A DNA stretch of 64,000 nt from Oscillospiraceae bacterium (lineage in GTDB: Bacteria > Bacillota > Clostridia > Oscillospirales > Ruminococcaceae). Each line of letters begins with the position of its first letter. Position 1 is the stretch's first letter. Where the stretch lies: NCBI GenBank assembly GCA_018380115.1, contig JAGZUF010000004.1, forward strand, positions 70,758-134,757, given 5' to 3'. The translations under genes and the position numbers were made by a program. Shown here in pieces: positions 42,862 through 51,282 of the stretch. The notes under the pieces were generated by a model. The model was not told where the DNA came from and ran no database searches. It was given only the letters and a program-made list of their open reading frames with translations.

Positions 42862-43977
42862 TCAAACCGCGTTGTCGTCGTGCACGCCTTCCAGCAGGTT
42901 GTGTGCGCCGTCTTCCCCAAACACGTTTATCTTTTCCGTTTTTACCCCCAGGCGAATGACGGCCCCATCGGGGATGACGCTGTCTATCTGCGACTCCTGA
43001 ATAATTTCGATGCGCTCGCCCTCGTCCGTATGGGCAAAATAGTGGGTGTTCAGCCCCAGGAACACGCTGCTGTCCACCGTGGCCTTCAGGCCGCCGGCCT
43101 CCTGCGAGGTGCTCAGCACAAATTCCTCCGGGCGCACCGATATCTGCACGCGCTGCTGCTTTTGCTGTTCGGGCAGCACATTGTGCATCTCTACCTCAAA
43201 CCCGGCGTCAAAGCAGAGCACGCACTTGCCGCCTTGCATCTTCAGCGTGCCGGGCAGAATGTTCGAGCGCCCGATGAACGTTGCCACAAACAGGTTGGCG
43301 GGCCTCTGGTAGATAGCCTTCGGCGTGCCCACCTGCTGGATGTCGCCCTGATTCATGACGGCAATGCGGTCCGACACGGCCATGGCCTCCTCCTGGTCGT
43401 GGGTAACATACACGTTGGTGATGCCCACCGTGTGCTGTATCTCTTTTATCACCGTGCGCATCTCCACACGAAGCTTTGCGTCCAGGTTGCTCAACGGTTC
43501 GTCCATCAAAAGCACATCGGGCTTTATGACAAGCGCGCGGGCCAGCGCCACACGCTGCTGCTGCCCGCCGGAAAGCCTGTCGGGCATGCGGTCTGCATAT
43601 TCCTTAATATGCATCAGCTCCATAAACTTGTCGGTTTCGGCCTGAATGGTCTCTTTCGATTCCTTTCTGTTTTTCAGGCCAAAGGCCACGTTGTCCCGCA
43701 CTGTCATGTGGGGGAAGATGGCATAGTTCTGAAACACCATGCCGATATTGCGGCGGGCAGGGTCTATATCGTTGATGCGCTTGTCATTGAAGTAGAAATC
43801 GCCCCCTTCAATGCTGTTGAAGCCTGCAATCATTCTCAGAAGCGTCGTCTTTCCACACCCAGATGGACCAAGGAGGGTGAAAAACTCACCCTCCTTGATA
43901 TCCAGAGACAGATCTGAGATGATTGTATTGTCGCCGTATTTTTTTACGGCATCTTTAATGCGAATACAAACACTCAT
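42862..43977 (-). CDS. ABC transporter ATPase, AfuC/FbpC/PotA type
   Basis: 371 residues. Walker A GPSGCGKTT near 37, Q-loop VFQNYAIFPHMTV, signature LSGGQQQR, Walker B VLLMDEPLSNLD and H-loop THDQEEAM are all intact. A TOBE-like regulatory domain follows from about 240 (SVRPEEFVLSTSQ). AAGGGGAAAACTGAT precedes the ATG. It lies between the binding protein and permease genes in one operon. Confidence 0.92.
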   Translation of the reverse strand: MSVCIRIKDAVKKYGDNTIISDLSLDIKEGEFFTLLGPSGCGKTTLLRMIAGFNSIEGGDFYFNDKRINDIDPARRNIGMVFQNYAIFPHMTVRDNVAFGLKNRKESKETIQAETDKFMELMHIKEYADRMPDRLSGGQQQRVALARALVIKPDVLLMDEPLSNLDAKLRVEMRTVIKEIQHTVGITNVYVTHDQEEAMAVSDRIAVMNQGDIQQVGTPKAIYQRPANLFVATFIGRSNILPGTLKMQGGKCVLCFDAGFEVEMHNVLPEQQKQQRVQISVRPEEFVLSTSQEAGGLKATVDSSVFLGLNTHYFAHTDEGERIEIIQESQIDSVIPDGAVIRLGVKTEKINVFGEDGAHNLLEGVHDDNAV

Positions 43978-44016
43978 ATCAGTTTTCCCCTTGTGATATT
44001 GTTTTCAAACTCCCGC

Positions 44017-45132
44017 TCAGCCGGTGAGAAGATCCGTCCAGCGCTCCAGCATACTGGTCTGCTGCTCGGCCACGGCCTGCTGGTCTTCATACACCACATT
44101 GATCTCGTCAAAGGGCTTCATAGCCTCGTTCGTCTGCGGGATGGAGGTGATGGTGCCGCGGATAGTTGTCTCGGCAAGGGCCGTTTGGCATTCCTCGCTC
44201 AGCAGATAATCCACAAACAGCTTGGCGTTCTCCATATTGGGGGCATTCTTCACAATGGCCACGCCGGCGGGCAGCCACACGGCGCCCTCTTCCGGGTAGA
44301 CAAGCGAGAGGTCTGCGTCGGGATTTTCGGCATTGTCGATAATGGCCTGCACAACGGGGTCTTCGTAAGAGACGCCCACGGCGTATTCGCCGTCGATAAC
44401 GCCCTTATACACCTGCGAAGAGCTGGAGAGCACGATGCCATCCAGGTTGTCGATAAACTTGTCGATGTAATCCCACGCGGCGTCGCTCTGGTAGCACTCG
44501 GCGGGGGTGTCGCCCTCGCCCATCACCAGCAGCATGTTGGTCAGCTCGGCAAAGGCGCTGGAGGACGCGGTGGGGTCGCCCATGGCAATTTTGCCCTTCA
44601 GCTCAGGCTGCAGCAGGTCGGCATAGCCGTTTACTTCCACGCCCAGCTCTTCCAGCAGGGTGTTGTTCAGAATAAAGCAGCCGCTGCCGGACAGGTTGCT
44701 GTACGAAACGTTGCCGTCCGTGTTGTTGCGGTAGTTTTCATCGAGATTTTCCTCATTGGGCGAAATGTACGGCTCCCACAGGTCGGGGTGCTGGTGGTAG
44801 AAGTTGTAGTTGATGGCGCCCCAGTTGATGTCAGCCTGGGGGTTCTCTTTTTCAGCCTCAATGCGGGCCAGAACATCGCCCGTGCCCATAGACTGAAGCT
44901 CCACTTCAATATTGGGGTATTTCACCATAAAGCCGTTGGTCAGGCTGCTTGCCACCTGGGTGTCCGAGTTGGGCGAGTAAATCACCAGCTTGCCGCTGGG
45001 CTCTGCCGAGCCGCCCGAGCCGGATGCCGCGGTCGAGCCGGACGCCGTGCCGGAAGATGCAGGGGCGCCGCCGCAGGCCACCATGGCCAGCAGCATGCCC
45101 GCTACCAGAAACACACTAAGAAGCTTTTTCAT
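44017..45132 (-). CDS. ABC transporter binding lipoprotein, AfuA/FbpA-like
   Basis: About 371 residues. Signal peptide with lipobox LAMVAC places the lipid cysteine near residue 20, and a Ser/Gly/Ala linker follows. The fold segments LVIYSPNSDTQVASSL, GDPTASSSAFAELTNML and GVSYEDPVVQAI fit SBP family 6/1 proteins. The adjacent-tyrosine iron motif of FbpA is missing where expected, which argues against ferric iron. The ATG at 45132 has AGGAGG 11 bases upstream. First gene of the operon leading to nanE. Confidence 0.85.
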   Translation of the reverse strand: MKKLLSVFLVAGMLLAMVACGGAPASSGTASGSTAASGSGGSAEPSGKLVIYSPNSDTQVASSLTNGFMVKYPNIEVELQSMGTGDVLARIEAEKENPQADINWGAINYNFYHQHPDLWEPYISPNEENLDENYRNNTDGNVSYSNLSGSGCFILNNTLLEELGVEVNGYADLLQPELKGKIAMGDPTASSSAFAELTNMLLVMGEGDTPAECYQSDAAWDYIDKFIDNLDGIVLSSSSQVYKGVIDGEYAVGVSYEDPVVQAIIDNAENPDADLSLVYPEEGAVWLPAGVAIVKNAPNMENAKLFVDYLLSEECQTALAETTIRGTITSIPQTNEAMKPFDEINVVYEDQQAVAEQQTSMLERWTDLLTG

Positions 45133-45229
45133 AGAACAATTCTCCTCCTTTTTCGTTCTTTTCAAACGCGAACGTGCCGCACGCTGTCTGTTATTTACTT
45201 TTACTTTACAAACAGCTTACACAATATAT

Positions 45230-45257
45230 ATTTTATAATAATAACAATAATAAACAA
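45230..45257 (-). promoter_or_regulatory. Promoter of importer-nanE operon
   Basis: Leftward TTGTTT (complement of 45252-45257), a 16-bp spacer and TAAAAT (complement of 45230-45235), inside a short AT-rich tract that contrasts with the GC-rich surroundings. Confidence 0.55.
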
Positions 45258-45380
45258 CTGGTAAAAGTGACAAAAATTACAGAAGAAGTTTTACGCTCGC
45301 CCTTCGGGCGCCGCAGCGCGGTGCCTCTGCCGCGCTGCCGCAGACCATTTTCAAAGGAGGCGGCAGCGCGGGCGGGCAGA

Positions 45381-45428
45381 AAAACCCCCTCGGCAGAGCC
45401 CTTTTCAGGGCTCTGCCGAGGGGGTTTT
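45381..45428. terminator. Long bidirectional terminator
   Basis: A perfect 21-bp stem from 45381-45401 to 45408-45428 with the loop TTTTCA and A4/T4 ends. It ends the leftward PTS-like gene, about 50 bases past its stop. Confidence 0.9.
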
Positions 45429-45477
45429 GTGCTAGGGATAGGGCGAAGCGCCGCGCAAAGAGCAAAGCCGGCCGGCC

Positions 45478-46551
45478 TCAAAGTTCCAACTTCAAATCGC
45501 CAGGGCGTATCCAGCCTGCCCTGCGCATGGGCCAAGCAAAAAGAAGCGTCAGCACCGCCGGAAGTACGAAGCACACGCAGGCAAGGCCCAGCCAGTCGAA
45601 CGGCGTGACAGCCGCCCTTGTACCCGCGGCCACGTCAGCCAGCCAGCCGGTGTAAACACCTATCTGCCCCACAAGGCCGCAGGTGCCCATACCGCTTGCC
45701 ACCGCCGCACCATTCATCTGAAGGCCGAACAGGCAGGTGGCTGCAGGCCCTGTGACGGCCGAGGCCAGTGTAGGCGGCAGCCAGATGCACGGGTTTTTCA
45801 CAATATTTCCCATTTGCAGCATGGAAGTGCCAAGCCCCTGGGCCACAAGGCCGCCCCATCGGTTTTCGCGAAAGCTCATCACGGCAAAGCCCACCATCTG
45901 TGCACAGCAGCCTGCCACTGCTGCGCCGCCTGCCAGGCCCGTAAGGCCCAGTGCCGCACAGATGGCCGCCGAAGAAATAGGCAGGGTAAGCGCCACGCCC
46001 ACAATGACAGAAACCAGCACTCCCATGTAGAAGGGCTGCAGCTCGGTGGCCCACATGATGGCGCCGCCCACGGCGCTAGCCGCCGCGCCCACCGCAGGTG
46101 CGCACAGCACAGCCAGCCCCGTGCCTGCCAGCACCGTGACACACGGCGTGACAAGAATATCTACCTTTGTCTCTTTGGAAACGGCCTTGCCCAGCTCTGC
46201 TGCCGCTACGGCCGCCGCCAGCACGGCCAGCGGGCCTCCCGCGCCGCCCAGCTCGTTTGCGGCACCGCCTACCGCCGCCAGCGAAAACAGCACCAGCGGC
46301 GGGCAGTGCAGGGCATGGCCAATGGCCACCGCCATGGCCGGGCCTGTGGCCGCCTTTGCCCAGCCGCCCGCCTGCACCAGAAAAGTGATGCCAAGCTGCT
46401 CGCCTAACGTGGAAAGGATGGTGCCCACCAGCAGCGAGGCAAACAGCCCCTGGGCCATGGCGCCCAACGCGTCGATGCCGTAGCGCCGGGCTGAAAATTC
46501 AATGTCCTTGCGCTTCAGGAACACCTGAAACCTACTTTGCTTTTCTACCAC
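45478..46551 (-). CDS. PTS IIC-like membrane protein (PTS_EIIC_2 family)
   Basis: About 357 residues with eight to ten hydrophobic segments rich in glycine and alanine. The opening FLKRKDIEFSARRYGIDALGAMAQGLFASLLVG and the GHALHCPPLVLFSLAAVGGAANELGGAGGPL stretch fit the PF13303 PTS IIC-like family of Bacillota. No IIA or IIB domain gene is nearby, so it may act as a lone carrier or sensor. The GTG at 46551 follows GAGGGGG by seven bases. Confidence 0.75.
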   Translation of the reverse strand: MVEKQSRFQVFLKRKDIEFSARRYGIDALGAMAQGLFASLLVGTILSTLGEQLGITFLVQAGGWAKAATGPAMAVAIGHALHCPPLVLFSLAAVGGAANELGGAGGPLAVLAAAVAAAELGKAVSKETKVDILVTPCVTVLAGTGLAVLCAPAVGAAASAVGGAIMWATELQPFYMGVLVSVIVGVALTLPISSAAICAALGLTGLAGGAAVAGCCAQMVGFAVMSFRENRWGGLVAQGLGTSMLQMGNIVKNPCIWLPPTLASAVTGPAATCLFGLQMNGAAVASGMGTCGLVGQIGVYTGWLADVAAGTRAAVTPFDWLGLACVCFVLPAVLTLLFAWPMRRAGWIRPGDLKLEL

Positions 46552-46651
46552 AGTTCTTCCCCCTCTTCCGGCATTGTGCCCGGCTGCCCGTGCACAGAAA
46601 AAGGCGGGCAAGCGGCGCACTTCCTTCCCCGCGCGCCTGCCGCCCGCCCGC

Positions 46652-47500
46652 TTATACTTCTTCACACAGCACCCAGCGCCGGATGGCCTTTGCCACGCCA
46701 TCGTTGTTGTTCGTGTCTGTCTGCACATCTGCCGCCGCCACGGCCTCGGGCGTGGCGTTTCCCATAGCAACGCCCAGCCCCGCCGCGCGCAGCATGGCAA
46801 GGTCGTTCGAAGCGTCGCCGCAGGCCATGGTCTGCCCGCGCGAAAGGCCCAGCCGTTCGGCCAGCGCCAGCAGGGCGCGGCCCTTGTCCACGCCTTTAGC
46901 GTTCACCTCGATATTCTCCGGGATTCCGCCGGAAAGCTCGAACAGGCCCGTGTGCTCAAACTCCTTCCAGGCCGCCGCCCGCTGGGCCATGTCCTGAAAC
47001 AGGATGGTGAACTTTTCCGCCCCGCGGCCCGTCTGGCGCAGAAAGCGCCCGCGGTCTTCCACCAGCCTGCGCGTTTTCAGAAAATACGGGCGGAAGCTTT
47101 CGGGCACATGCGTCTGCACAAGGCGCATGCTGTCTGCGGCCGTGTAGGCCTGCCCGTCGATATAGATGTCGATGACAACATCGTATTTTTCAGCAATGCG
47201 CAGCGCGCGCATCGCCGTCTCTTCATCCATGGCAAGGCGCACCAGCACCTTGTCTTCGGCGAGGTCTTCGCACATAGCACCGTTCGAGGTGATGGCATAG
47301 CGCACGCCGGGGATGGCCAGCACCTCTTCCGGCAGGCCGCTGCGCGGGCGGCCCGTCACAGGCAGCACGGCCACGCCCGCGCGGACGGCGCGCGCAATGG
47401 CGTCCCTTGTGGCGGGGGTGATGGTCTTTTCGTCGGTGAACACCGTGCCGTCCAAATCCAGCCCCACAAGGCGGATATCCCTCTTTATGCCGTTTTCCAT
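46652..47500 (-). CDS. Cof-type HAD hydrolase
   Basis: 282 residues. HAD motif I is GLDLDGTVFTDE at 13-24, motif II VTGRPRSG near 48, and motifs III/IV include KGVDKGRAL and GDASNDLAML near 234. A C2B-type cap fills the middle. Family members dephosphorylate sugar phosphates, FMN or similar. AAGGGCGGCAGA precedes the ATG. It and the PTS-like gene run leftward, 100 bases apart. Confidence 0.88.
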   Translation of the reverse strand: MENGIKRDIRLVGLDLDGTVFTDEKTITPATRDAIARAVRAGVAVLPVTGRPRSGLPEEVLAIPGVRYAITSNGAMCEDLAEDKVLVRLAMDEETAMRALRIAEKYDVVIDIYIDGQAYTAADSMRLVQTHVPESFRPYFLKTRRLVEDRGRFLRQTGRGAEKFTILFQDMAQRAAAWKEFEHTGLFELSGGIPENIEVNAKGVDKGRALLALAERLGLSRGQTMACGDASNDLAMLRAAGLGVAMGNATPEAVAAADVQTDTNNNDGVAKAIRRWVLCEEV

Positions 47501-47555
47501 TCTGCCGCCCTTCCTTTTCTCTTCCGTTTTTGCCGCCCCGTGCCGGCACGCGCGT

Positions 47556-48536
47556 TTACGCTTCGTCCGCCGGAAAGCGCAGGCCCGTCTGCCGCCGCGC
47601 CTCGTCCATCAGCGCCAGCGCCGCCAACGTCTGGCTCTTTGCCTCCTCATAGCCCGGCGCCCCGCCCAGCAGGTACAGAAAATGCCGCGCCTCGCCGCAC
47701 ATGTTGTTCGGTGGGTTCTGTATGCGGATGTCCTCGCGCCGCCCGTCGCGCCAAAGCACCTCTAGGCGCGTGATATTGTCCGGATGGTGGACAAGGATGG
47801 TGCCCTGCTCGCCCTGTATCTGGCCGGGCAGGCAGCCGTCGGTTATCTTGGAATACAGCAGCTCTGCCAGCTTATCCTCATAGCAGGCCAGAATCGTGCC
47901 GGCACCGTCCGCGCCGTTTGCCAGCTTCACCGCCGCCGCCCGGAGGCTCTGCGGTGCGCCGAACAGCCCCAGCGCAAGGTGCACGCAGTAAACCCCAAGG
48001 TCCATCAGCGCGCCGGTGGCAAGCTCTGTGCTGAAAATGTTGGTGGGCTCGCCCCGGCGCACAAGCTCGTACCGCGAGGAATATTTCGAATACGAAAGCG
48101 TGGCCCTGCGCACGGGGCCCACGGCCTGCACCAGCCCTCGCAGCCGGGCGAAACCGGGCGCATACAGCGAGCGCATGGCCTCCATCAGCACCACGCCGTT
48201 TTCTTCAGCGGCTGTGAACATCTGCCGCGCCTGCCGCGCCGTGGCGGCCATGGGCTTTTCGCACAGCACATGCTTGCCCGCGCGCAGCATGCACAGGGCC
48301 TGCGCGCAGTGCAGGCTGTTTGGGCTGGCGATATATACGGCGTCCACATTTTCATCCGCCGCCAGCGCCTGCAGGCTGTCGTAATATGCTCTGGCGCCGT
48401 ACTGCGCGCCGAACGCCTGCGCGCGCTGCTTTGTGCGGGAATACACCGCGTGCAGCACGGCGCCCTGCTCAAGCGCAAGCGCGTCCAGAAAGCGGGCGGT
48501 GATGGCGCTTGTGCCCACTACAGCGAACCGAACCAT
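47556..48536 (-). CDS. Gfo/Idh/MocA family oxidoreductase
   Basis: About 326 residues. An N-terminal Rossmann NAD(P) domain (FAVVGTSAITARFLDAL) and the CEKPMA segment near residue 95 carry the family lysine. The C-terminal GFO/IDH/MocA domain includes MDLGVYCVH near 178. These enzymes oxidise or reduce sugars and inositols; the substrate is unknown. Two ATGs are possible; the second (48536) is ten bases from AGGAGG, the first (48542) only four. Confidence 0.85.
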   Translation of the reverse strand: MVRFAVVGTSAITARFLDALALEQGAVLHAVYSRTKQRAQAFGAQYGARAYYDSLQALAADENVDAVYIASPNSLHCAQALCMLRAGKHVLCEKPMAATARQARQMFTAAEENGVVLMEAMRSLYAPGFARLRGLVQAVGPVRRATLSYSKYSSRYELVRRGEPTNIFSTELATGALMDLGVYCVHLALGLFGAPQSLRAAAVKLANGADGAGTILACYEDKLAELLYSKITDGCLPGQIQGEQGTILVHHPDNITRLEVLWRDGRREDIRIQNPPNNMCGEARHFLYLLGGAPGYEEAKSQTLAALALMDEARRQTGLRFPADEA

Positions 48537-48568
48537 ATCCATGCGCCCTCCTTTCTCTGCGGCAGGCC

Positions 48569-50173
48569 TTACAGGCCGCGCTCGCGCTTATAGGTGATAA
48601 ATTCGTCGAATGTGCCCTCGCGGTCAATGCAGCCGGGGCGGCCAAGGGGCAGTTCTATGATGCGGTTTGCCACCTCGTCTATGAACTGGTGGTCGTGGCA
48701 GGCCACGATGACGTTGCCCCGGAAGGCTGCAAGGCCGTTTGCCAGCGCCTGGATGCTCTCAAGGTCCAAATGGCGGGTGGGCTGGTCCAGCACCAGCACA
48801 TTGGCGTGCGTCATCATCATGCGGCTGAGCATGCAGCGCACCTTTTCGCCGCCCGAAAGCACACCCGCCGGCTTGTACACCTCATCGCCCGAAAACAGCA
48901 TGCGCCCCAGAAAGCCGCGCAGGAAGGTTTCGGCCGGGTCTTCGCTGTACTGGCGCAGCCAGTCTATCAGGTTCCCCTCAAAGCCCTCGAAAAAGGCGGT
49001 GTTGTCCTTGGGGAAAAAGCTCTGCGAGGTAGAGACGCCCCATTTGAAGCTGCCCTCGTCGGGCTCCAGCTCCCCGGCCAGTATCTGCATCAGCGCCGTC
49101 TGGCCCGCCTCGTTGTCGCCCACAAGGGCTATTTTGTCGCCGCGGTTCATCACAAAGCTCACGTTGTCCAGCACCTTCACGCCGTCCACCGTTTTCGAAA
49201 GCCCCTCTACGAACAGGATGTCCTTGCCGGGCTCGCGCTCGGGCGAAAAGCCCACAAAGGGGTATTTGCGGCTGGAGGCGGGCATTTCTTCCAGCGTGAT
49301 GGAATCCAGTATCTTCTTGCGGCTGGTGGCCTGCTTCGATTTGGATTTATTTGCAGAAAACCGCTGGATGAAGCTTTGCAGCTCGCGTATTTTTTCTTCC
49401 TTCTTCTTGTTCTGATTGCGGATAAGCTGCTGGATAAGCTGGCTGGATTCGTACCAGAAATCGTAGTTGCCCGCATACATCTGCACCTTGCTGTAATCAA
49501 TATCCACAATATGCGTGCACACGGCGTTCAAAAAGTGCCGGTCGTGGCTCACCACCAGAATGGTGCCATCGTAGTTGATGAGGAACTCCTCCAGCCATTC
49601 AATGCTCTCGATGTCAAGGCCGTTGGTGGGCTCGTCCAGCAGAATGATGCTGGGCGAGCCGAACAGCGCCTTTGCCAGCAGCACCTTCACCTTCTGGCGC
49701 TCGGAAAGCGTGTTCATCAGGGCAGTGTGCTGCTCCATGGGGATGCCCAGGCCGTTCAGAAGCTGGTCTGCCTGGCTTTCGGCCTCCCAGCCGCCCAGCT
49801 CGGCAAATTCGCCCTCCAGCTCGGCGGCGCGCTCGCCGTCCGTTTCGGAAAAATCCGGCTTTGCATACAGCTCGTCCTTCTCCTTCATAATGGCGTACAG
49901 CCGCGGGCTGCCGCGCAGCACCACATCCATCACGGCGTCGCCTTCATAGCGGAAATGGTCCTGCTCCAGCACGCTCATGCGGTCGTCCGGCCCAAGGGAA
50001 ACGCTGCCGGTGGTGGGCTCCAGCTCACCGGACAGAATGCGCAGGAACGTGGATTTTCCCGCGCCGTTCGCGCCGATGATGCCATAGCAGTTGCCGGGGG
50101 CAAATTTCAGGTCTACATGCTTATACAGCGTGCCCGTGGAAAACTGCAGGCTCACGTCGGTGACGGTCAACAT
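48569..50173 (-). CDS. ABC-F family ATPase (YbiT/YkpA-like)
   Basis: 534 residues with two nucleotide-binding domains joined by an alpha-helical linker (RNQNKKKEEKIRELQSFIQRF). Domain 1 has GANGAGKS, LSERQKVK and LLDEPTNGLD. Domain 2 has GDNEAGQT as Walker A, LSGGEKVR and LDQPTRHLD. Thus in domain 2 the catalytic glutamate is glutamine, and Walker A ends in QT rather than KS/KT. ABC-F proteins act on the ribosome in translation or antibiotic protection. AAAGGAAGAAGAAC precedes the ATG. Confidence 0.88.
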   Translation of the reverse strand: MLTVTDVSLQFSTGTLYKHVDLKFAPGNCYGIIGANGAGKSTFLRILSGELEPTTGSVSLGPDDRMSVLEQDHFRYEGDAVMDVVLRGSPRLYAIMKEKDELYAKPDFSETDGERAAELEGEFAELGGWEAESQADQLLNGLGIPMEQHTALMNTLSERQKVKVLLAKALFGSPSIILLDEPTNGLDIESIEWLEEFLINYDGTILVVSHDRHFLNAVCTHIVDIDYSKVQMYAGNYDFWYESSQLIQQLIRNQNKKKEEKIRELQSFIQRFSANKSKSKQATSRKKILDSITLEEMPASSRKYPFVGFSPEREPGKDILFVEGLSKTVDGVKVLDNVSFVMNRGDKIALVGDNEAGQTALMQILAGELEPDEGSFKWGVSTSQSFFPKDNTAFFEGFEGNLIDWLRQYSEDPAETFLRGFLGRMLFSGDEVYKPAGVLSGGEKVRCMLSRMMMTHANVLVLDQPTRHLDLESIQALANGLAAFRGNVIVACHDHQFIDEVANRIIELPLGRPGCIDREGTFDEFITYKRERGL

Positions 50174-50237
50174 GTTCTTCTTCCTTTCCCAATGCCGCGC
50201 GCAGCGGCGGGCGGCAGGCTTTTTTCATACATGTTTT

Positions 50238-50266
50238 AGAATACCACGTGCGCGGACGCATTGCAA
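50238..50266 (-). promoter_or_regulatory. ABC-F gene promoter
   Basis: Leftward TTGCAA (complement of 50261-50266), a 17-bp spacer and TATTCT (complement of 50238-50243). Confidence 0.65.
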
Positions 50267-50280
50267 ACACTTTCGGGCGC

Positions 50281-50309
50281 TTGTACGGCCACCACGCACA
50301 TGCTATAAT
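50281..50309 (+). promoter_or_regulatory. metA promoter
   Basis: TTGTAC at 50281-50286, a 17-bp spacer and TATAAT at 50304-50309. Only about 50 bases of leader follow, with no SAM riboswitch or T-box visible. Confidence 0.8.
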
Positions 50310-50364
50310 ACAGATACGCCCGCCGCCGCGCGGGCGCATTCTGTAACGGAACGGAGGGCGCGCC

Positions 50365-51279
50365 ATGCCGCTTATCATCCCGCAGGGCCTCCCTGCCTAC
50401 AGGGCACTGGAGGAAGAAAATATTTTTGTGATGCACCGCGCGCGCGCCATGAGCCAGGATATCCGGCCTCTGCGCATTCTGCTTGTGAACCTGATGCCCA
50501 CCAAAATAGCTACCGAAACGCAGCTTGCACGCCTTTTGGCCAACAGCCCCCTGCAGGTGGAGCTTTCGCTTCTGCACATGGGCAGCCATGAATCCACCCA
50601 TGTGCCCCCCTCTCACCTGCAAACCTTTTACCGCACGTTCGATGAGGTGAAGCGCCAGCGCTTCGACGGCATGATTGTGACGGGCGCGCCGGTGGAGACG
50701 CTGGCCTTCGAGCAGGTGGATTACTGGCCTGAGCTGTGCCGCGTGTTCGAATTCAGCAAAACAAACGTATATTCCACGCTGCACGTGTGCTGGGGCGCGC
50801 AGGCGGCGCTATATTACCATTACGGCATCCCGAAATATGAGCTGGCGCAGAAGGTATCCGGCGTGTTTGCCCACCGTGTGCTGCGCCCTGCAAACCCGCT
50901 TGTGCGCGGCTTTGACGAGGTGTTCTGGGCGCCGCATTCGCGCCACACCGAGGTGCGGCGCGCCGATGTGGAAAGGCAGCCCGCGCTGCGCATTCTGGCC
51001 GAGAGCGAGGAGGCCGGCCTGCACCTTTTAAGCACCGATTCCGGCAGGCGCATTTTCATTCTGGGGCATATGGAATACGACCGCGATACCCTGCGCGCCG
51101 AGTACGAGCGGGATGTGGCGCGCGGGCTGCCCGCTGCGCCGCCAAAGCACTATTTTGTGAACGACGACCCGGCCCGGCCGGCCATCTTCCGCTGGCGCAG
51201 CCACGCGCATCTGCTGTTTTCGAACTGGCTGAATTATTACGTGTACCAGGCTACGCCGTATGATTTGGAGAAGCTTTGA
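50365..51279 (+). CDS. metA: Homoserine O-acetyltransferase (MetA family)
   Basis: 304 residues of the MetA family, first step of methionine synthesis. The nucleophile is Cys142 in LHVCWGAQAA, and GHMEYD carries the His and Glu of the triad. Position 111 is Glu in TGAPVETLAF; family work links Glu at this site to acetyl-CoA use and Gly to succinyl-CoA use, so the enzyme is probably an acetyltransferase although the family is often named succinyltransferase. GGAGGGCGCGCC precedes the ATG. Confidence 0.92.
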   Translation: MPLIIPQGLPAYRALEEENIFVMHRARAMSQDIRPLRILLVNLMPTKIATETQLARLLANSPLQVELSLLHMGSHESTHVPPSHLQTFYRTFDEVKRQRFDGMIVTGAPVETLAFEQVDYWPELCRVFEFSKTNVYSTLHVCWGAQAALYYHYGIPKYELAQKVSGVFAHRVLRPANPLVRGFDEVFWAPHSRHTEVRRADVERQPALRILAESEEAGLHLLSTDSGRRIFILGHMEYDRDTLRAEYERDVARGLPAAPPKHYFVNDDPARPAIFRWRSHAHLLFSNWLNYYVYQATPYDLEKL

Positions 51280-51282
51280 GCC

